Assembly: GCA_021371965.1 (NCBI GenBank)
Contig: JAJFVE010000072.1
Span: 1 to 13,235 of the forward strand
Length of the DNA stretch: 13,235 nucleotides
Reading direction: 5' to 3'
Origin: Planctomycetaceae bacterium
GTDB lineage: Bacteria > Planctomycetota > Phycisphaerae > SM23-33
Part shown: in pieces, positions 5,803-13,158 of the stretch
Position numbering within the stretch: the first letter of the stretch is position 1
Layout: each line of letters opens with the position of its first letter
The notes under the pieces: generated by a model
Told to the model about the DNA's origin: nothing
Database searches by the model: none
Seen by the model: the letters and a program-made list of their open reading frames with translations, nothing else
Made by a program: the position numbers and the translations under genes

Positions 5803-7338
5803 ATGGGCGACTGGTCGTCACAACTGAAGAAGCTGCTGATCGTCGCGGCCGTGTTCGCGGTATTTTTCTGGCTGCCCGTCGACTGGTCCCGCTTCAGCGG
5901 CGGCATTACCGAGGCCCTGCACCTGGCCCGCTGGTACGCTCGCGAGCACGTGCTGCTGTGCCTGGTGCCGGCCTTCTTCATCGCCGGGGCCATCGGCGTG
6001 TTCGTCAGCCAGGCCTCAGTCATGAAGTACCTCGGCGCGCGGGCCAACAAGGTGCTCGCCTACGGCGTGGCGGCCGTCTCGGGCTCGATTCGGGCCGTCT
6101 GCTCGTGCACGGTGCTGCCGCTGTTTGCGGGCATCTGGCGGATGGGCGCCGGGCTCGGACCGGCCAGCGCGTTTTTGTACTCCGGTCCGGCGATCAACGT
6201 GCTGGCGATCATCCTGACCGCCCGCATTCTCGGCCTCGAGATCGGCATCGCCCGGGCCGCCGGCGCGATCGGCTTCAGCATCGTCATCGGCCTGGCCATG
6301 CACTTCATCTATCGCCGCGAAGAAATCGCCAGGGCCGACGGGCAACTGGCCCTGCCTGAGGCGCAGGTCTCGCGCCCACTGTGGAAGAACGCCCTCTTCT
6401 TCGCCGCGATGATCGGCGTGCTGGTGTTCTCGAACTGGGGCGCGCCGAACGATTTTGAATTTCACACCAAAGACGGCCGCCGGTTTGGAGCCGCCATCAT
6501 CCGCGGCGGGGAGTTCGACAGCCCCACGCTGACGCTCAAGCACGCTTCCAGCGACACGGCCGGGCGCGAGTTCCAACTCGACAAATCGCAGATCGACGTC
6601 ATGGCCCCGGTCGAGGGGCTCTGGACGAGCGTGTGGCGGCACAAGTGGATTGTCACGGCCGCCTTCGCGGTGGCTTTGGGCCTGGTGCTGGTGCTCTGGC
6701 TGGGCATTGCGTGGTGGAAGATTCTGCTGGCGGCTGTTGTCCCCGCTGTGCTGGCACTGCTGCTGCCGATGGGCGGGCTCTGGGTGTTGGTTCCCTTTAC
6801 GGCGGCGGTGGCGGGCCTGGCGGTGGTCCTGGCCACGAGCAAAGGCGAAGGCGAGCAGTGGCTCGATTCGACCTGGACGTTCGCATTGCAGATTCTGCCT
6901 CTGCTGCTGATCGGCGTACTGGCTGCGGGATTCCTGCTGGGCAGGCCGGGGCACGAAGGATTCATCCCCGGCAAGTACGTGGAGATGCTCGTGGGCGACA
7001 AGCCCGACACGTTCCTGACGATCAGCGGCTGGGGCGGCGGAGGTCTTGAATCATTTACACGCGCCGTCTGGCCGCTGTGGACGAACTTCTTCGCCAGCAT
7101 CTTCGGGGCCTTCATGTACTTCGCCACGCTGACGGAGGTCCCGATCCTCCAGGGGCTCATCGGAGCGGGGATGGGCAAGGGTCCGGCGTTGGCGCTGCTG
7201 CTGGCCGGGCCGGCGCTGTCGCTGCCGAGCATGCTGGTCATCGCCGGCATCCTCGGCGTACGAAAGACAATCGTGTTCGTAACGCTGGTGGTCGTGATGG
7301 CCACGATCGCCGGCCTGATCTATGGCGCGATATTCTAA
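5803..7338 (+). CDS. DUF318/ArsP-type permease
   Basis: Inner-membrane permease of the DUF318 (UPF0718, ArsP_1) group, whose studied members export trivalent organoarsenicals. 511 residues, rich in hydrophobic helices. Family marks are in the first half: HVLLCLVPAFFIAGAIGVFVSQASVMKYLG, the motif RAVCSCTVLPLFAGIWRMGAGLGPA with C100 and C102, and SGPAINVLAIILTARILG. The second half has the matching ATLTEVPILQGLIGAGMGKGPALALLLAGPALSLPSMLVI repeat. Between them lies an extra non-membrane stretch (about 214-278, FEFHTKDGRRFGAAI onward) and two added helices, which make it longer than minimal members. AAGGA lies 5 bases before the ATG. First gene of the operon after arsR, 13 bases before the DGC-domain gene. 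The substrate is inferred from the family and the ArsR context. Confidence 0.87.
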   Translation: MGDWSSQLKKLLIVAAVFAVFFWLPVDWSRFSGGITEALHLARWYAREHVLLCLVPAFFIAGAIGVFVSQASVMKYLGARANKVLAYGVAAVSGSIRAVCSCTVLPLFAGIWRMGAGLGPASAFLYSGPAINVLAIILTARILGLEIGIARAAGAIGFSIVIGLAMHFIYRREEIARADGQLALPEAQVSRPLWKNALFFAAMIGVLVFSNWGAPNDFEFHTKDGRRFGAAIIRGGEFDSPTLTLKHASSDTAGREFQLDKSQIDVMAPVEGLWTSVWRHKWIVTAAFAVALGLVLVLWLGIAWWKILLAAVVPAVLALLLPMGGLWVLVPFTAAVAGLAVVLATSKGEGEQWLDSTWTFALQILPLLLIGVLAAGFLLGRPGHEGFIPGKYVEMLVGDKPDTFLTISGWGGGGLESFTRAVWPLWTNFFASIFGAFMYFATLTEVPILQGLIGAGMGKGPALALLLAGPALSLPSMLVIAGILGVRKTIVFVTLVVVMATIAGLIYGAIF

Positions 7339-7351
7339 GAGGAGCTAAACC

Positions 7352-7750
7352 ATGGCTGATTGCTGCTGCTCGAAAGACAAAAAGACCATCCTGCTGTACG
7401 CATGCTCCGGCGGGGCAAACGTCGCCGAGGCCGCCGACCTGGCGGTGCGCGAGATGATGTTCGCCGGCGACGGCTCGATGTTCTGCCTGGCCGGAATCGG
7501 CGCGGGCATTGACGGCATGCGCCAGACCGCCCGCGACGCGGACATCAACCTCGTCATCGACGGCTGCCCCGTCGACTGCGCCACGAAAGTCTTCGACAAG
7601 GCCGGCATCGACAACTACGCGTACCTTCGGGTAACCGACCTTGGAATCGAGAAGACCAAGGGCGTGCGCTGCACGAAAGAGCAAGTGGCCGCGATCGTCG
7701 CCAAGGCCCGCGAGGTGCTGGCCGACAAGCTCAAAGGATGCTGTTCATGA
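7352..7750 (+). CDS. DGC-domain putative zinc-binding protein
   Basis: 132-residue cytoplasmic protein of the DGC family (putative zinc-binding), often found beside ArsR and DUF318 permease genes. The naming motif is present as DGCPVDCA (70-77), with C72 and C76. Other cysteines: a CCC cluster at 4-6, C18 in YACSGGANV, one in FCLAG, one in RCTKEQ and a terminal CC (130-131). This is unusually many thiols for its size and fits metalloid or metal binding. AGGAG is 7 bases before the ATG. Its stop overlaps the next start (ATGA at 7747-7750), so the two proteins are probably made together. Molecular role unproven; a metallochaperone handing arsenite or an organoarsenical to the permease is an inference. 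Confidence 0.85.
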   Translation: MADCCCSKDKKTILLYACSGGANVAEAADLAVREMMFAGDGSMFCLAGIGAGIDGMRQTARDADINLVIDGCPVDCATKVFDKAGIDNYAYLRVTDLGIEKTKGVRCTKEQVAAIVAKAREVLADKLKGCCS

Positions 7751-7977
7751 AGCTGCAGATACTCGGAACCGGATGCCCCAAATGTCGTAAACTGGCGGAA
7801 AACGCCGAGGCGGCCGCCAAGGCGGCCGGCGTCGAGTACACCATCGAGAAGGTCACGGACCTCAACGCCATCATGGCCATGGGCGTGATCATGACCCCCG
7901 CCCTGGTGGTCGACGGGCAGGTGAAGGCTGTGGGCAAGGTGCCCGACGTCGAAAGCATAAGGAAGATGCTGGCGTGA
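7747..7977 (+). CDS. Small thioredoxin-fold protein (redox-active disulfide family)
   Basis: 76 residues, no signal peptide, so cytoplasmic. Belongs to the thioredoxin_3 / redox-active disulfide protein group. The active site is C10-P-K-C13 in LGTGCPKCRKL near the N-terminus; the cis-proline loop is seen as GVIMTPALVVDG, then VGKVPDVESIRKML. Its likely role is a dithiol electron carrier for a reductase or the membrane protein ArsG. The ATG at 7747 was chosen over 7738 because AAAGGA (7733-7738) is 8 bases upstream and the ATGA overlap with the DGC gene is typical of coupled translation. It may play the part of ArsE in ArsEFG-type systems, but I cannot confirm that by sequence alone. Confidence 0.88.
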   Translation: MKLQILGTGCPKCRKLAENAEAAAKAAGVEYTIEKVTDLNAIMAMGVIMTPALVVDGQVKAVGKVPDVESIRKMLA

Positions 7978-8005
7978 TGCCGGCGATATAAGGAGTTACC
8001 TCGTG

Positions 8006-8437
8006 ATGCGATACCTCGGACTCATTGCTGTCATCGTGGTCGCGGCGTCTGTCGGCTGGTTGAGCGGCGGCAATAATTCTTGCTGCCTCCGCGCCGCTGA
8101 CGGGGCGGCGCCGGCGACGCAGCCGGCCACCTCGCAGACGGCCGCCCTTCCCACGCTCATGGACTTCGGCGCCAAGACCTGCATCCCATGCAAGCGGATG
8201 GCCCCGATCCTGGAGGAGCTTTCCAAAGAACTTGCCGGCAAGCTGGTGGTGACGTTCGTTGACGTCAGCGTCGCCGGCAACATGCCCCAGGCCCGCTCGC
8301 ACGGGATCAAGCTGATTCCCACGCAGATCTTCGTCGACGCGGCCGGCAAGGAACTGTGGCGGCACGAAGGCTTCCTGTCCAAGGAAGACCTCCTGGCCAA
8401 ATGGAAAGAGCTCGGCTACGAGTTCAGCGGCAAATGA
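8006..8437 (+). CDS. Membrane-anchored thioredoxin-family protein
   Basis: 143 residues from ATG 8006 (a GTG at 8003 is an alternative; AGGAG at 7991-7995 serves either). An N-terminal hydrophobic helix (about 3-20, YLGLIAVIVVAASVGWL) acts as signal or anchor, followed by an Ala/Thr-rich linker and a thioredoxin domain. Active site C59-I-P-C62 in FGAKTCIPCKRMAPILEEL, the strand VTFVDVSV, the cis-proline in KLIPTQIFVDAAGKEL, and a closing helix. The domain probably faces the periplasm as a disulfide reductase. Its stop overlaps the arsF-like start by 4 bases. Two extra cysteines (26-27) follow the anchor but do not form a clear lipobox. Likely partners are ArsG, which resembles CcdA, and ArsF. 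Confidence 0.87.
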   Translation: MRYLGLIAVIVVAASVGWLSGGNNSCCLRAADGAAPATQPATSQTAALPTLMDFGAKTCIPCKRMAPILEELSKELAGKLVVTFVDVSVAGNMPQARSHGIKLIPTQIFVDAAGKELWRHEGFLSKEDLLAKWKELGYEFSGK

Positions 8438-8907
8438 CCAACGCAAAGTCAATCATCGCCAAGGTTCTGCTGGCATTTCTGCTGGTCAGCATCGGCGTGG
8501 CCATCGGCAGAGAGATCGCTGCGCGCAATGCGCCCGCCTCCACTGGACACGCGGAGACGGCGGGGCCATCCAAAGTGATCGTCTATTACATGCACGGGAT
8601 CCCGTGCGTGACATGCACCTTCATCGACACCACGGCCGCAAACATCGTTCGCAATGACTTCGCGGACTTAGTCCGCGCGGGGCAGATGCAGTTCGTCTCG
8701 CTCAATTACCTCGAGGCTGAAAACGCCGCGCTGGCTGACAAGTTCAAAGTCGGCGAGAACATGGTCATCGCCGTGCGGATGGAGGATGGCAAAGAGGTCG
8801 CCCGCGCGCGGCTGGACAAGGTGATGGAACTGGCAGGTCAGGAAGACGGCCTGAAGGCGTATCTGCGTGAAGGCATTGGCTCGGTTGTCAAGGGAGGCGG
8901 GCGATGA
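8434..8907 (+). CDS. arsF: ArsF-type nitroreductase-subunit family protein
   Basis: 157 residues. Resembles the ArsF family, described as a subunit that reduces nitro groups of nitrophenyl arsenicals such as roxarsone together with ArsE in Shewanella. An N-terminal membrane helix (about 8-24, IAKVLLAFLLVSIGVAI) anchors it. The thioredoxin-like part starts with VIVYYMHGIPCVTCTFID, with C58 and C61 forming a CxxC, and continues to NYLEAENAALADKFKV, MEDGKEVARARLDKVMELAG and YLREGI, all in the family order. It overlaps the thioredoxin gene before it and arsG after it by ATGA. The substrate assignment comes from the family name only; it could act on other oxidised thiols or metalloids. Confidence 0.82.
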   Translation: MTNAKSIIAKVLLAFLLVSIGVAIGREIAARNAPASTGHAETAGPSKVIVYYMHGIPCVTCTFIDTTAANIVRNDFADLVRAGQMQFVSLNYLEAENAALADKFKVGENMVIAVRMEDGKEVARARLDKVMELAGQEDGLKAYLREGIGSVVKGGGR

Positions 8908-9629
8908 GTATTCTCGCCGTCCTGAGCGGCGTGTTCTGGCTGGGCCTGCTGACAGCCGTGAGCCCGTGCCCGCTGGCGACGAACATCGCGGCGATCTCCT
9001 TCCTCGGCCGCAACGTCAGTAGCTCTCGGCGCGTGCTGGCATCAGCGCTGCTCTACACGCTGGGGCGCACGCTGGTTTACGTGGTGCTGGGGGCGGCGCT
9101 GCTGTGGGGGTTCCAGGCCGTGACCGGCGGAGCGGGCAATCTCAAGGAGTTCGCCAGCCCCACCTCGCGGTATCTTCAGCACTACGGCAACCTGGCGCTG
9201 GGGCCGGCACTGTTGTTGGTGGGGATGATCCTCCTGGGCCTGATCGAATTGAATCTCTCGACAAGCGTCAGCGGCGCCGCTCTTCAGCAGCGCGTGGCAA
9301 AGGGCGGCGCAATCTGGGCTCTGCCGCTGGGCGCGCTGTTCGCCCTGGCGTTCTGCCCGCCGTCGATCGCCCTGTTCCTTAGCGCGTTGGTGATTTCGCT
9401 GGAGCACGGCTCGGCGGTGCTGCCGCCGCTGGTGTATGGCATCGGCACGGCCGCGCCGGTCGTGGCGTTCGCATTCGTCATCGCCTTCGCCGGTGGATAC
9501 GTAGGCAAGGCGTTCAACCGTCTGACGCAAATCGAGAAGTGGATCCGCGCCGCCACGGGCGTGGTGTTCATTGCAGCGGGGATCTACTATTGCCTCACTC
9601 ACATTTACGGATTCCGGTTCATCGGCTGA
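8904..9629 (+). CDS. arsG: ArsG-type, CcdA-like membrane protein
   Basis: 241 residues with about six membrane helices. Matches the ArsG group, annotated as an efflux permease for trivalent aromatic arsenicals, and shares the build of CcdA/DsbD membrane reductases. C22 in helix 1 (TAVSPCPLATNIAAISF) and C151 in the mirrored helix (ALAFCPPSIALFLSALV) are placed like the two electron-carrying cysteines of CcdA. Start ATG 8904 overlaps the arsF stop. It follows three thioredoxin-fold genes, so it may pass electrons from the cytoplasmic CPKC protein to the envelope CIPC and CVTC proteins, or export the reduced arsenical, or both. The next gene starts 12 bases downstream, with a strong AAGGGAAGGA site. 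Confidence 0.85.
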   Translation: MSILAVLSGVFWLGLLTAVSPCPLATNIAAISFLGRNVSSSRRVLASALLYTLGRTLVYVVLGAALLWGFQAVTGGAGNLKEFASPTSRYLQHYGNLALGPALLLVGMILLGLIELNLSTSVSGAALQQRVAKGGAIWALPLGALFALAFCPPSIALFLSALVISLEHGSAVLPPLVYGIGTAAPVVAFAFVIAFAGGYVGKAFNRLTQIEKWIRAATGVVFIAAGIYYCLTHIYGFRFIG

Positions 9630-9641
9630 AAGGGAAGGAAC

Positions 9642-10811
9642 ATGGCTCGTACTGCATTTGTCCGGCGCGTCCTGCGGACGGGGTGGAAGCTGGCGCTGGT
9701 TGTGATCGTTGCCGCCGCCATCATCTATCATGTGCGCTTTCGCCCGGTGCCGGTGAAGGGCTTTACCGTCACGTCGGGCGACGTGCAGTCTGAGGTCATG
9801 GGAACCGGCTCTCTCGATGCACGCACAAAGATCACCATCAGCTCAAAGATCACCGGCAGAATCGCGTCACTGGGGGCCGACCAGAACGACCCGGTGTCCA
9901 AGGACCAACTGCTGGCAATGCTGGACGACACGGACCTGCGCCAGCAGGTGGAAATGGCTTCAGCCTCGCTCGCGGCCGCCAAAGCATCCGGCATTCGAGC
10001 CGACACCGATATTGTCCGCGCTCAAGCAGTCCTTACACAGGCAAGACTTGAGCATGAACGCTCGCTGCAGATGTACCAGAAGCAGGCCGCCACGCGACAA
10101 GAGGCCGACAAGGCCAAGGAGGCCCTCGACGTTGCGCAGGCGGGGCTCGACAGCGCCAAGGCAGCCAAGGCCGAATCGCAGCAGCAGACGCTGACGGCGG
10201 AACAGACTCTCAAGTACCAGCAGGCGCGTCTGGCGGAGGCCAGGATGGTCTGTCCGCTGGACGACGGACTGGTGACCTTTCGCTACCGCGAAGTCGGCGA
10301 CATCGTCGTCCCGGGCACGGCCATCATGGACGTGGTGCACCTGAAGGAAATGTGGGTTTCGGCATGGGTAGACGAGTCCGCCTCGGGCGCTTTGGCGATC
10401 GGTCAGCCGGCGCGAATCGTCTTTCGATCTCAGCCGGATAAGCCGTATTTCGGCGAGGTTGCCCGGCTGGCAAAACAGACGGACCGCGAGACCCGCGAGT
10501 TCATGGTCGATGTCAGGGTGAAGGAATTGCCCCCAAACTGGTCGGTGGGCCAGCGAGCGGAAGTCTACATCACGACCGGCAGGAAGAACGACGTTCCAAG
10601 CATTCCCCAACGCCTGATCACCTGGCGCGACGGCAAGGCGGGTGTCTTTGTCGACGAGGGCGGCAAAGCCCGTTACCAGGAGGTCGGTCTGGGCCTCACG
10701 GGAAGGGATACCGTCGAAGTCGCGCGCGGGCTGAAGATCGGCCAGGCGGTCGTCACGGCGGCCGATGGGGACAACAGCAAGCTTACGGATGGGCGGGCGA
10801 TCCGGCGATGA
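9642..10811 (+). CDS. HlyD/MacA-type periplasmic adaptor
   Basis: 389 residues. Membrane-fusion adaptor that links an inner-membrane ABC pump to an outer-membrane channel. One N-terminal membrane helix (about 14-31). Then a split lipoyl/barrel-sandwich domain: DVQSEVMGTGSLDARTKITISSKITGRI and VSKDQLLAMLDD on one side, MVCPLDDGLVTFRYREVGDIVVPGTAIMDVV on the other. Between them is a long Ala/Gln/Glu-rich coiled coil (about 100-200). A beta-barrel follows (MWVSAWVDE to RAEVYITTG), then a membrane-proximal domain. Only 12 bases after arsG, so it is part of the same transcript. ATGA overlap with the permease gene. No TolC-like gene is seen. The substrate is unknown; the arsenic context is suggestive. 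Confidence 0.9.
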   Translation: MARTAFVRRVLRTGWKLALVVIVAAAIIYHVRFRPVPVKGFTVTSGDVQSEVMGTGSLDARTKITISSKITGRIASLGADQNDPVSKDQLLAMLDDTDLRQQVEMASASLAAAKASGIRADTDIVRAQAVLTQARLEHERSLQMYQKQAATRQEADKAKEALDVAQAGLDSAKAAKAESQQQTLTAEQTLKYQQARLAEARMVCPLDDGLVTFRYREVGDIVVPGTAIMDVVHLKEMWVSAWVDESASGALAIGQPARIVFRSQPDKPYFGEVARLAKQTDRETREFMVDVRVKELPPNWSVGQRAEVYITTGRKNDVPSIPQRLITWRDGKAGVFVDEGGKARYQEVGLGLTGRDTVEVARGLKIGQAVVTAADGDNSKLTDGRAIRR

Positions 10812-12019
10812 ACCTGGCACTGAAGGACATTCGACACAACTTCGCCCGCTTTGCGCTGACGGCGTTGGGGATCGGCCTGCTGCTCATGCTGGTCATGGGC
10901 ATGGGCGGCATCTATCGCGGGCTGGTCGACGACGCGACGCTGCTGGTCAACCGCATCAATGCCGACTTGTGGGTCGTCCAAAAGAACACGCGCGGGCCCT
11001 TCGCGGAGATATCGCGGATTCCCGCCAACGCCGAGGACCGGGTGCGCGCGGTGCCGGGCGTGGCGTCGTCCAACGACTTCGTCTCGCACACGATCCAGCG
11101 GGAGCAGGCGAACCGGCCGCTGCGGATGACCGTCCAGGGGATCTCCTGGCCGCAGGACAAGGGCGCATGGCTTCCCCTGATTGCCGGCCGCGGCATCGCG
11201 CAGGCACATTTCGAGATGGTTGCCGACACGTCGCTGGCTCTGCCCGTCGGGCACCGCATGAGGCTGGGAAAGGATACCTATACGGTCGTGGGCCTCACGC
11301 GGAACATGGCCTCCACCGCCGGCGACTCGATGGTGTTCGTCACGCTGGCCGACTCGCAGGCCATCCAATACGATCAATCGGGCGAGGCCGTGCGCCTGGA
11401 GCGAGAGGCCCGAAAGTCTCGTGCCGCCAATTTTGATCCCGGGCGAGCCCAGCCTGAGATTCTCAATCGCGCCGCGGGCCTGTCATCGGGCATTCCTGCC
11501 CTGGGCCCTGCCCCTGTCAGCGCCGTCCTGGTGAAGGTTACGCCCGGCGTGGATCCGGCGCAAGTGGCGGCCGCCATCGCATCGTGGCCGGACGTCTCGG
11601 TCTACACGGCCGAGGCCCAGCGTCAACTGCTGGTCGGCGGGATGGTGGATAAATCCAAGCGGCAATTGGGCCTGTTCCGGGCGTTGCTCATCGTGGTCTC
11701 AGCCATCATTATGGCCCTGATCCTTTACACGCTGACGCTGGACAAGATCCATGATATCGCCGTGCTGAAGCTCATGGGCGCCCGCAACTTCGTGGTCATC
11801 AATCTGATTCTCCAGCAGGCCCTGCTGCTGGGGACCATCGGGTACGGGATAGCCTGCCTCGCCGGCCAATGGGTGTTCCCCGTGTTCCCTCGGCGGGTCT
11901 TGATCGTGGACGAAGATCTCTGGATGCTGGCGGCCGTCGTGCTGGGCATCTCGGTCCTGGCCAGCCTGCTGGGCATCTGGCGGGCGATGAAGGTCCAGCC
12001 CAGCGAGGTGATCGCATGA
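10808..12019 (+). CDS. MacB/FtsX-type ABC transporter permease
   Basis: 403 residues. Inner-membrane part of a MacB/DevC-like ABC system. An N-terminal helix (about 13-33, FALTALGIGLLLMLVMGMGGIY) is followed by a large periplasmic domain (about 35-285). Three helices follow at about 288-310, 327-355 and 372-395. The cytoplasmic coupling motif AVLKLMGARNFVVINLILQQA is typical of the FtsX family. The ATPase is encoded separately, unlike in MacB, where it is fused; this matches DevBCA/LolCDE-type layouts. ATGA overlaps with the genes on both sides indicate translational coupling. Such systems use mechanical force on a periplasmic substrate rather than moving it through the membrane, so it could push an arsenical-thiol adduct, lipid or peptide. 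That is inference. Confidence 0.9.
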   Translation: MNLALKDIRHNFARFALTALGIGLLLMLVMGMGGIYRGLVDDATLLVNRINADLWVVQKNTRGPFAEISRIPANAEDRVRAVPGVASSNDFVSHTIQREQANRPLRMTVQGISWPQDKGAWLPLIAGRGIAQAHFEMVADTSLALPVGHRMRLGKDTYTVVGLTRNMASTAGDSMVFVTLADSQAIQYDQSGEAVRLEREARKSRAANFDPGRAQPEILNRAAGLSSGIPALGPAPVSAVLVKVTPGVDPAQVAAAIASWPDVSVYTAEAQRQLLVGGMVDKSKRQLGLFRALLIVVSAIIMALILYTLTLDKIHDIAVLKLMGARNFVVINLILQQALLLGTIGYGIACLAGQWVFPVFPRRVLIVDEDLWMLAAVVLGISVLASLLGIWRAMKVQPSEVIA

Positions 12020-12720
12020 CGCCCGCCGCGCCGGACAACCTGGCTGTCGAAGCCTCTGGCTTGACCAAGATTTACGGCAGCGGCAACACCGAAGTCCGGG
12101 CTTTGCGCGGCGTCGACCTGTCCCTCGCTCGGGGCGAGATCATGGCCCTGCTGGGTCCCAGCGGCGCGGGCAAGAGCACGCTGCTGGCCATTGTCGGCCT
12201 GGTCACGCGCCCTACAGCCGGCACCATCAGCCTTGCGGGCAAGACTGTCGTCGACGACGGCAGCTTTGTCGTCGACATCCGCACGTTTCGAAGGCGCCAC
12301 ATGGGATTCGTGTTCCAGAAGGCCAATCTGATTCCGTTCCTGACGGCCGTCGAGAACGTCCGCGTGGCGATGGAGATCAACGACCACTCCTCTGGCGCCT
12401 CGCGACGGCGAGCCATCGAGCTTCTGGACTACCTGGGCGTGGCCGACCGGGCCGATCACTACCCCAGCACTCTCTCGGGCGGGCAGCAGCAGCGCGTGGC
12501 CGTCGCGCGGGCGCTGGCCAACGAGCCCGACCTGATCCTGGCCGACGAACCCACCGCCGCCCTCGACAGCGTTCGCGGCAGGCAGGTCATGGAACTCTTC
12601 CGCAAAGTCGCCCACGAGCGTCACGCCGGCGTGATCGTGGTGACGCACGACCACCGCGCGCTGGACGTCTTCGACCGTACGCTCGAAATGGAAGACGGAC
12701 TCATCACTCCAAGCCGGTAG
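12016..12720 (+). CDS. ABC transporter ATP-binding protein (MacB/LolD type)
   Basis: 234 residues. ATPase that powers the adjacent FtsX-type permease. All motifs are intact: Walker [10 protein letters not shown] (47-55), Q-loop glutamine Q101 in [11 protein letters not shown], signature [15 protein letters not shown] (153 onward), Walker [12 protein letters not shown] with catalytic E178, and H211 in VVTHDH. Start ATG 12016 was chosen because it overlaps the permease stop as ATGA; upstream in-frame starts reach into the permease gene and lack family sequence. The variant [15 protein letters not shown] is usual for this lipoprotein/macrolide-type subfamily. It ends exactly where the convergent DoxX gene ends, leaving no room for a separate terminator. 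Confidence 0.95.
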   Translation: MTPAAPDNLAVEASGLTKIYGSGNTEVRALRGVDLSLARGEIMALLGPSGAGKSTLLAIVGLVTRPTAGTISLAGKTVVDDGSFVVDIRTFRRRHMGFVFQKANLIPFLTAVENVRVAMEINDHSSGASRRRAIELLDYLGVADRADHYPSTLSGGQQQRVAVARALANEPDLILADEPTAALDSVRGRQVMELFRKVAHERHAGVIVVTHDHRALDVFDRTLEMEDGLITPSR

Positions 12721-13158
12721 TCAGCAGTTCCTGCGAGTCAACCGCGCGTCAGCGGACCAGGCCCCGGCGCCGGCAATCAGCAGGAACAGCAGGCTCATGA
12801 ACATGGAGTAGTCCGTTCTCGCCGCGTCTTCCATCGCCCAGAATCCCCGCGACAGGAGGATGGGAATCTTGGTCGTGGCGATGGCCACGCAGATGTTGAC
12901 CAGCAGCAGCAAAGCCGCCGGACGGACGAGCAGCCCGAGGACCAGGAAGAATCCACAAATCACTTCAACGCCCCCGACGAATGGACCCATGACCTCTGGA
13001 AAGGGTATGCCGATGTGCGCGAACCGCCCCGCGCCCCACTGGTCGGCGAAGAAGAACTTCTTCAGGCCCTCTGCGAAGAATACGCCCCCCGCCAACAGGC
13101 GAATCACGAGAACCGCCGCCGGGGCGCGCGTCTGAAGCACTTTGCGGATGTTTGCCAT
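12721..13158 (-). CDS. DoxX-family membrane protein
   Basis: 145 residues with four predicted helices. The DoxX family shows here as RLLAGGVFFAEGLKKFFF, RFAHIGIPFPEVMGPFVGGVEVICGFFLVLGLLVRPAALLLLVNICVAI and YSMFMSLLFLLIAGAGAW. Members are small inner-membrane proteins linked to quinol or thiol redox roles, but function is poorly defined. Start ATG 13158 was chosen because GAGG lies 6 bases upstream (13165-13168 on this strand); an in-frame start at 13191 adds 11 residues without family match. It is convergent with the ABC ATPase with no spacing. Its own promoter would be near the window edge and may be cut off. Its role in the arsenic cluster is uncertain. Confidence 0.88.
   Translation of the reverse strand: MANIRKVLQTRAPAAVLVIRLLAGGVFFAEGLKKFFFADQWGAGRFAHIGIPFPEVMGPFVGGVEVICGFFLVLGLLVRPAALLLLVNICVAIATTKIPILLSRGFWAMEDAARTDYSMFMSLLFLLIAGAGAWSADARLTRRNC

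Noticed and set aside
6016..6954. 312-codon - strand frame opposite the permease
   Set aside because: The translation is Gln/His/Arg-rich, typical of antisense to a hydrophobic GC-rich gene.
11869..12015. N-terminal extension of the ABC ATPase
   Set aside because: The frame stays open into the permease gene, but the added residues are Gly/Arg-rich shadow sequence; ATG 12016 gives the usual length and an ATGA overlap.
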